DNA of 64,000 nt. Origin: Nocardia sp. SYP-A9097 (GTDB lineage Bacteria; Actinomycetota; Actinomycetes; Mycobacteriales; Mycobacteriaceae). The notes below the pieces were generated by a model, which saw only the letters and a program-made list of their open reading frames with translations, was not told where the DNA came from and made no database searches. Of the stretch, positions 59,448-64,000 are shown piece after piece. The number at the start of each line of letters is the position of its first letter. Position 1 is the stretch's first letter. The position numbers and the translations under genes are program-made. The stretch is from positions 153,073-217,072 of the forward strand of contig NZ_WJIC01000011.1 in NCBI RefSeq assembly GCF_009649815.1. The letters are read 5' to 3'.

Positions 59448-59890
59448 TCAGTTGCTCAACAGGATTCGCTTTCTCAGTAGGTCCGGCTTGGCGCGACCGA
59501 ATATCTGGCGTTTGATCATCTTGATCCGGTTGACGTGGCCCTCGACCGCTCCGCTGTTCCAGGGCAATGTCAGGCCAGCGGTGACGGCGTCGAGGTCTTG
59601 ACGCAGGCCGCGGACGAAGGACGCCAGCGCGGGCTGCTTGTCGGCGTCGATGGCGTTCATCCAGCCTTCGAGCTCGCGTCCGCGAAGTTCACACAGGATG
59701 GTGGCGAACGCGCGAACATGGTCGGCTAGGGCGGCAAGGGCAGGGCTGGCAGCCAAGATCGCGTCCAGGCGCTGGCTGTATGCGGGGGCGAGATTGGCAG
59801 GGTTGGTCATGAGCCAGCCGACGACTCGCCTGACCACGGGCGGTGTGACTGGTGGACGGGCAACAGGTTCTTCACCAACTCCACCAGAGA
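59448..59890 (-). pseudogene. ISL3-family transposase, C-terminal fragment
   Basis: About 145 residues match the end of ISL3-family (IS204/IS1001/IS1096/IS1165) transposases: VRRVVGWLMTNPANLAPAYS, FVRGLRQDLDAVTAGLTLPW, SGAVEGHVNRIKMIKRQIFG, RAKPDLLRKRIL. The intact protein has about 400-500 residues. The frame stays open up to about 59890 and then meets the end of the IS256-type element, so that element probably interrupted it. The N-terminal part is not found on the other side. Confidence 0.85.
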
Positions 59891-59892
59891 TA

Positions 59893-61351
59893 TTGTCAAG
59901 ACCTGTGGATCGGCGAGTTTCAGGCGACCTCGGTTCCGGTGGTTTCGGCTGGGCCGGTTGATGATTCGGGTGTGATGTCGCGGGGGCGTTCGAGGAGTTG
60001 GCCCTTGTGGAACAGGGCGCCGTTGCGGACGAGGGCGACCAGCTCGGGTGCGTTGACCTTGCGCCAGCGGGCCTGGGCAGCTTCGATGAGCTTGTAGGCC
60101 ATGGCGATTCCGGCCGCGCGGGAGCCCGGTCCCTTGGTGACCTTCGTCCTCAATCTGACTGTGGCGAAGGTGGATTCGATCGGGTTGGTGGTGCGCAGGT
60201 GGATCCAGTGCTCGGCCGGGTATTTGAAGAACTCGAGCAGCACGTCGAGATCGTCGACGATCTTCGCGACCGCTTTCGGATACTTCTTGCCGTAATCGAT
60301 GTCGAACGCTTTCACCGCGAGCTGCGCCTTGTCGATGTCCTCGGCATTGTAGATGTCCTTCATCGCGGAGACCGCACCCGGATGCGCCGATTTCGGTAGC
60401 GCGGCAAGAACATTCGCCGATTTGTGAAACCAGCAGCGTTGCTCTCGCGTCTGAGGGGAACACATCACGCAGCGCTTTCCAGAACCCGAGCGCACCGTCA
60501 CCGACCGCGAGCACCGGGGCGGTCATGCCACGGCGGCGGGCATCACGCAGCAGATCGGCCCACGACTCGGTCGATTCCCGATACCCGTCGGTGAGCGCGA
60601 CCAGCTCCTTACGGCCGTCCGCACGCACCCCGATCATCACCAACAGACACAGTTTTTCCTGCTCCAGGCGCACTTTCACGTGGATCCCGTCGACTCACAA
60701 ATACACGTAATCGGTGCCCGAGAGGTCCCGGGCGGCGAAGGCCTCGGACTCGTCTTGCCACTGGCCGGTCAGCCGGGTGATCGAGGCCGCCGACAGTCCG
60801 GCACCGGAGCCGAGGAACTGCTCGAGAGCCGGGCCGAAGTCCCCGGTGGACAGCCCGTGCAGATACAGCAGCGGCAACACCTCGCTCACCTGCGGCGGCT
60901 TCCGTGCCCAGGCGGGCAGGATCGCCGAGGAAAACCGTTGCCGCTCACCGGATTCCGGGTCGACACGGCGGTCGTTGACCCGCGGCACGGTCACTGTCAC
61001 CGCGCCGGCGGCGGTCAACACCTGGCGTTCGTTGTGGTAGCCGTTGCGCACCACCAGCTTTCGGCCGTCCTCGTCGACCTCGCTTGCGAACCGCTCGACA
61101 TAGGCGGCGACCTCGGCCCGCAACGCCGCTTCGAGCATCTGGCGAGCGCCTTCGCGCACGATCTCGTCGATCGGGGAACGCGACTCCCCGGTCGCCGCAC
61201 CGCCTGGATTGGACTCGGCGCCGCCGTCGATTATTTTGAGCATGGGACGTACCTTCCCGCCCGGCGTTGGCGCGCCAGGACTGATCAAACCCGTTGATTC
61301 TCAGATCATCCGGGAAGGCACTCCTTCCCGGTCATCCACAGGTTTTGATCA
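59893..61351. mobile_element. IS256-family element, degraded
   Basis: About 1.46 kb bounded by imperfect terminal inverted repeats. Left TTGTCAAGACCTGTGGAT (59893-59910), right the inverted copy at 61334-61351 (ATCCACAGGTTTTGATCA), sharing ACCTGTGGAT exactly. No target duplication is recognisable. It carries one transposase gene with a stop and a frameshift. The right end cuts into a small gene (61306-61539), the left end abuts the ISL3 remnant. Confidence 0.75.
59920..61243 (-). pseudogene. IS256-family transposase with stop codon and frameshift
   Basis: Three joined pieces. From 61243 (MLKIIDGGAESNPGG) to 60695 the N-terminal part ends ...SGTDYVYL and meets TGA, where related transposases usually have Trp before VDGIH. 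The frame reopens as VDGIHVKVRLEQEKLCLLVM with the first catalytic Asp and reaches VGDGALGFWKALRDVF (second Asp). Near 60470 a one-base change shifts the frame to TREQRCWFHKSANVLAALPK and later NPIESTFATVRLRT (catalytic Glu). All DDE residues remain, but no single frame covers them. Confidence 0.9.
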
Positions 61352-61539
61352 TTGCTCCAGACGTCGAGATAGTCCTGCCAAAACCCGAACGCAGTCAGGG
61401 GATCCTTACCGTAGTCCTCCTCATCCGCGCCCAGCGCCTTCGCCATCCCAGCTGCACTGTCCAAGCATTCGGAGACCCACTGCGGAAGCGCCTGCCACGC
61501 TTGCTCGATCGTGAGCACGGGCTGTGTCGATCCGGTCAA
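61306..61539 (-). pseudogene. Small gene truncated by the IS256-type element
   Basis: TTG 61539 has a strong GGGAGG 8-10 bases upstream. The first 64 residues (MTGSTQPVLTIEQAWQALPQ...DYLDVWSND) look like a real helical protein; the last 13 codons are read from the IS end at 61334-61351 and beyond. The natural C-terminus is lost. No family recognised. Confidence 0.5.
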
Positions 61540-61740
61540 CTGCTGTTCCCTCCCTGCCGAACATCACTCGTTCCGCCATCCGCCAGGTGGGCGACGCTTC
61601 ACCGTAGCCACTTGCGCTCAATTCGGCATGTGCGTGCGTCCGCCTTGCCCCGAATCGCCACGGTCAGTTGATCTTCTGGTGTGCCGCGCTGGCCGGTTCG
61701 GTCAGCGCGACTCGCGGCATGAGCGGATGCTCCTGACAAA

Positions 61741-61815
61741 GTGTCCGAAAACCCTTGCGGGTATTCGGACACCGCCCTTCTCGGGCGTCGCCGATTCACA
61801 CCACGAAGGTGTGAA
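61741..61815. repeat. Three consecutive hairpins
   Basis: 61741-61772: 14-base stem with one mismatch (GTGTCCGAA/TTCGGACAC), loop TTGC. 61773-61787: CGCCC/GGGCG. 61795-61815: TTCACACC/GGTGTGAA. They stand together in a gene-free stretch downstream of the membrane protein gene (stop at 61856 on the minus strand). They may be a terminator array or a structured RNA. The rest of 61540-61855 shows no gene. Confidence 0.5.
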
Positions 61816-61855
61816 CGTCGGTTCCCACGCCTTTCTGGCCGGTTTTCACCGTTGG

Positions 61856-62302
61856 TTACGCACTCGCACTGTGACGTCCCCGCGCAACGGCGAGCAGCAT
61901 TGTCAGGACAGGGAACACTACCCAGACCACCCACGCTGTCAGCACGATCTCGGGCGGATTCGGCGGCGTCTCACGTTCAATGGGCAAGCTCCCTGGCGGG
62001 ACGAGGACATTCGAATACCAGACGGACAGCAGGACGAAATCCAGGATGAACAGCAAGCAGCCGCCGATGATCGCCATGGTCCGCCCGGTAATCGCGCCGG
62101 TCACCAGCGTGGAGGCCGCGGCTGCGACGACGATCGCTTTGATCACGAGGAGGACGTTCTGTACGGCGGGCTCAGGGTCCTCATCGGGTATGCCACCGAT
62201 CACGCCGAACAGCAGCGCCAAGCCGTACAAGGGGATCAGTCCGGCGGCGACCAAACCACCAAGTCCCGCAAAAATCCTCGCCGGTATGTCTGCCGATTCC
62301 AT
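61856..62302 (-). CDS. Small membrane protein, 148 aa
   Basis: Four hydrophobic helices (IFAGLGGLVAAGLIPLYGLA, VLLVIKAIVVAAAASTLVTG, MAIIGGCLLFILDFVLLSVW, IVLTAWVVWVVFPVLTMLLA). No conserved motif recognised. ATG 62302 (MESADIPARIF) chosen; the frame is open to 62419 but that part looks unlike protein. Function unknown. Confidence 0.65.
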   Translation of the reverse strand: MESADIPARIFAGLGGLVAAGLIPLYGLALLFGVIGGIPDEDPEPAVQNVLLVIKAIVVAAAASTLVTGAITGRTMAIIGGCLLFILDFVLLSVWYSNVLVPPGSLPIERETPPNPPEIVLTAWVVWVVFPVLTMLLAVARGRHSASA

Positions 62303-62751
62303 CAGGTGAGTTAACCAGAGCGATATGGGGATTCGCGGTGAAGAGTTCGGTCTCGAGTCATGATTGGCTCGTCGCCCATTGGGAGCGTGCCGCGTTCGGA
62401 TCACTCGGTGAACCCTCACCGTTAGGTACTTCAGACGACGTCGGATCGTTCTCAGCCATTTGATGACCCTTCATCTCGTGCAGCTGAGAGAAGCCTCAGT
62501 TGACGAAAGAGCTTTTCTGGCAACGGATTGCACGCGAGTGCGCTCGAGGTCGGCATGAGCGCGCACTGCTGGCGGCCGTGAAGCGCTCTGCCCGTTGATC
62601 TTCCCGAGGTGCGACGCCAGCCGGTTCAGTCGGCACGGAAAGCGGCATGACAGGATGCTTCGCGCTGCAATGCTTCTCGCGAGGAGCCGCTAGCCTGCAA
62701 TCCTGTTTCCGGGATCAGTGGAGGCGCTCACGTTTACGGCCCTGGGGGTGG
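62303..62751. other. 450-base stretch without a recognised gene
   Basis: No start with Shine-Dalgarno and no family resemblance on either strand. Probably non-coding or eroded. Confidence 0.45.
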
Positions 62752-62764
62752 TCAGGTATTCGAT

Positions 62765-63015
62765 CGGTTCTGGCAGGCAGCAGCTGCGTCCAGGATCAGC
62801 TCGGAGAACTCCGTTGGCCGCGCGAGTGGGAAGTAGTGCCCGGCGCGGGGAATGACAAGCGGCCAACCGCGGCAGCGACCGCACGCCGGTCCGGTCCGTC
62901 GCCACCGGGTCGTCGTCGGTGACGGCCGTGGGCTGCCGCCCCGGCCGTCGCGCCGCACGCGCGCATCAATCACAGTGACATCCGGCCAGGACATCGGCCC
63001 ACGTTTGACGCTCAA
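62765..63015 (-). pseudogene. Alpha/beta hydrolase C-terminal remnant
   Basis: In the minus-strand frame the end reads PLVIPRAGHYFPLARPTEFS then ELILDAAAA, the catalytic-His region and last helix of alpha/beta hydrolases. Just before, a second frame contains DVTVIDARV-like and TDRTGVRSLPR fragments, so at least one frameshift is likely. The nucleophile-bearing half is absent. Identification rests on this short stretch. Confidence 0.45.
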
Positions 63016-63107
63016 CGAACCGGCAACCGGGAACGGCGTTCCGCCGATAGCCGGGACCTGGCCGCAACGGCACGCTCCGAACGCGTCCCGGAGCGTGCCG
63101 TCCTGCC

Positions 63108-63419
63108 TCAGCTGGTGCCGTCCTGCACCGGATAGTGGATGACGACCACACCGCCGGTGGCGTAGTTGACGACATCGGCGGCCGCCCGCTGGCCGTGCGA
63201 CGACGCGCGCGACGCGGCCATGGCGGCGGCGTCAGCGAAGTCGGCTTCGAAGACCGCGAAATACGGCGCTTCTCCATTGGTCGCCGCCACGTCGAAGCTG
63301 TAGCGCCACGCAAGCAGGCCGGGCCAATTCATGACCAGCGGAAGGTGGTTGTTCACGTAGTAGTCGCGGAAGTGGTCAGGGTCGGCGGGCTTGGGATATA
63401 GGACCACCAATTTATGCAT
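63108..63419 (-). CDS. EthD family protein
   Basis: 103 residues. MHKLVVLYPKPADPDHFRDY, YVNNHLPLVMNWPGLLAWRY and the late RAAADVVNYATGGVVVIHYP give the ferredoxin-like EthD fold, found in dimeric proteins that help ether-degrading P450 systems or act alone in catabolic and antibiotic pathways. ATG 63419 has AGGAGG 6-8 bases upstream. Divergent from a LysR gene. No P450 is nearby, so its partner is unknown. Confidence 0.87.
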   Translation of the reverse strand: MHKLVVLYPKPADPDHFRDYYVNNHLPLVMNWPGLLAWRYSFDVAATNGEAPYFAVFEADFADAAAMAASRASSHGQRAAADVVNYATGGVVVIHYPVQDGTS

Positions 63420-63430
63420 GACTGCCTCCT

Positions 63431-63463
63431 GCATATACCGCGGTCGGTTGAATCGTCATATGC
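63431..63463. promoter_or_regulatory. Dyad between ethD-like and lysR genes
   Basis: GCATAT (63431-63436) and ATATGC (63458-63463), 21-base spacer, in the 131-base divergent intergenic region. Suits a LysR-type binding site. Confidence 0.4.
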
Positions 63464-63550
63464 GCAGGTTAGGGGTTGATGTGTGGTCGAGGGAAAGACC
63501 GGGACGGGATAGACTCAGAACGGATCGTTATCAATCGAGGGGGAGGGCAT

Positions 63551-64000
63551 GTGGCGCCGGATACGGTGAGCCTGCGGTACTTTCTGGTGCTGGCGCAGGA
63601 GTTGAACTTCACCCGCGCGGCCGCACGGATCGGTATCGCGCAGCCCGCACTCAGTGCCCGGATGCGCCGATTGGAGGCGGAACTCGGTACGAGCCTGCTG
63701 GTTCGTAATACGCGTAGCGTCGTATTGACCACGGCCGGTGCGGCTTTGGCGGAGTCCGCGCCGCCCGCGCTGGCGGCGCTGGACCGGGCATGGGACACCG
63801 CCCGGAATGCGGGGGCCGGTGAACTGGGCACGCTGCGCATCGGATACAGCCTCAGCGCGGGGGCCGGGACGGCACCGGCCCTGGTGGACAGGCTCATTCG
63901 CAGCAGCCCGGGACTCGAGGTCGGCGCGGTCCCGATGGCGACACCGGAGATCTCCCCCGCGGTCGCCGACGGCCGCATCGATGCCGGGATCACCCGCGGT
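63551..64000 (+). CDS. LysR family regulator, 3' end outside window
   Basis: Starts with GTG 63551 after GGGGGAGGG and runs off the right edge after 150 codons. MAPDTVSLRYFLVLAQELNF, TRAAARIGIAQPALSARMRR and LEAELGTSLLVRNTRSVVLT are the LysR helix-turn-helix and wing; the start of the ligand domain (GELGTLRIGYSLSAGAGTAP) follows. Divergent from the EthD-like gene, which it probably regulates. Confidence 0.9.
   Translation, partial: MAPDTVSLRYFLVLAQELNFTRAAARIGIAQPALSARMRRLEAELGTSLLVRNTRSVVLTTAGAALAESAPPALAALDRAWDTARNAGAGELGTLRIGYSLSAGAGTAPALVDRLIRSSPGLEVGAVPMATPEISPAVADGRIDAGITRG

Noticed and set aside
1..64000. CRISPR array, rRNA genes, prophage structural genes, conjugation genes or an integrase
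   Set aside because: None seen on either strand. The repeats present are pairs at tRNA-Leu ends, IS termini and operator palindromes.

Overview
The window looks like chromosome of a high-GC actinomycete of the order Mycobacteriales, most likely Nocardia or a close relative. The reasons are the strong G/C third-position bias, an mIHF-type integration host factor, an F420/deazaflavin-type nitroreductase (DDN family), a PF04672-type SAM methyltransferase, a DUF4389 membrane protein and tRNA genes without encoded CCA. No rRNA or CRISPR array is seen. The species is inferred from gene content only.

Layout. 1-8.2 kb: ordinary housekeeping and hypothetical genes (Coq4-like protein, P-loop kinase, LpqC-like lipoprotein esterase, slipin, DUF4389 protein, aldo/keto reductase, methyltransferase) plus an amidase that has lost its catalytic half. 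8.3-17.3 kb: two tRNA-Leu(GAG) genes. Each is followed by one antisense protein gene and then by a second copy of the tRNA 3' end: a 651-residue protein of unknown function at 8.4-10.4 kb and a metallo-beta-lactamase-fold hydrolase at 15.2-16.0 kb. No integrase is visible. mihF, a UvrA paralogue and an HsaA-like flavin monooxygenase lie between or beside them. 17.4-23.1 kb: an MsrPQ-like molybdoenzyme with its membrane haem partner, a DedA protein, and a methyltransferase/TetR pair sharing a double palindrome. 23.1-33.1 kb: a GABA/putrescine catabolic block (aminobutyraldehyde dehydrogenase-gabT-gabD, divergent PucR activator), followed by a TetR regulator, an APC permease and a coupled amidohydrolase.

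33.2-35.8 kb is a decay zone: a two-gene small-protein operon, remnants of an XRE regulator, a TetR regulator and an SDR gene, and a probably frameshifted hemerythrin. 35.8-44.6 kb carries two MFS exporters (one divergent from soxR), a LysR regulator, a secreted beta-propeller protein, a DoxX-like protein and a MazEF-like toxin-antitoxin pair. 44.8-50.7 kb holds cytochrome bd oxidase genes cydAB, a cydD-cydC fusion remnant that lacks the Walker A motif, a LysR regulator and a divergent FAD-dependent reductase. The cydA and reductase promoters share a 14-base element at exactly the same distance from their starts.

50.7-64 kb is accessory: IS3, ISL3 and IS256 family remnants, an SGNH hydrolase and its degraded inverted copy, MarR, two TetR regulators, an SDR, an NmrA-like reductase, two SnoaL/NTF2-like proteins, an EthD protein and a LysR gene cut by the window edge. 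The intact SDR-TetR pair at 56.6-58.1 kb and the decayed pair at 34.1-35.2 kb share a 14-base motif in their control regions, so they look like two copies of one regulated module. At least thirteen genes have a TANNNT hexamer 6-8 bases before the start and no clear Shine-Dalgarno sequence in normal position, the expected layout of leaderless mRNAs.
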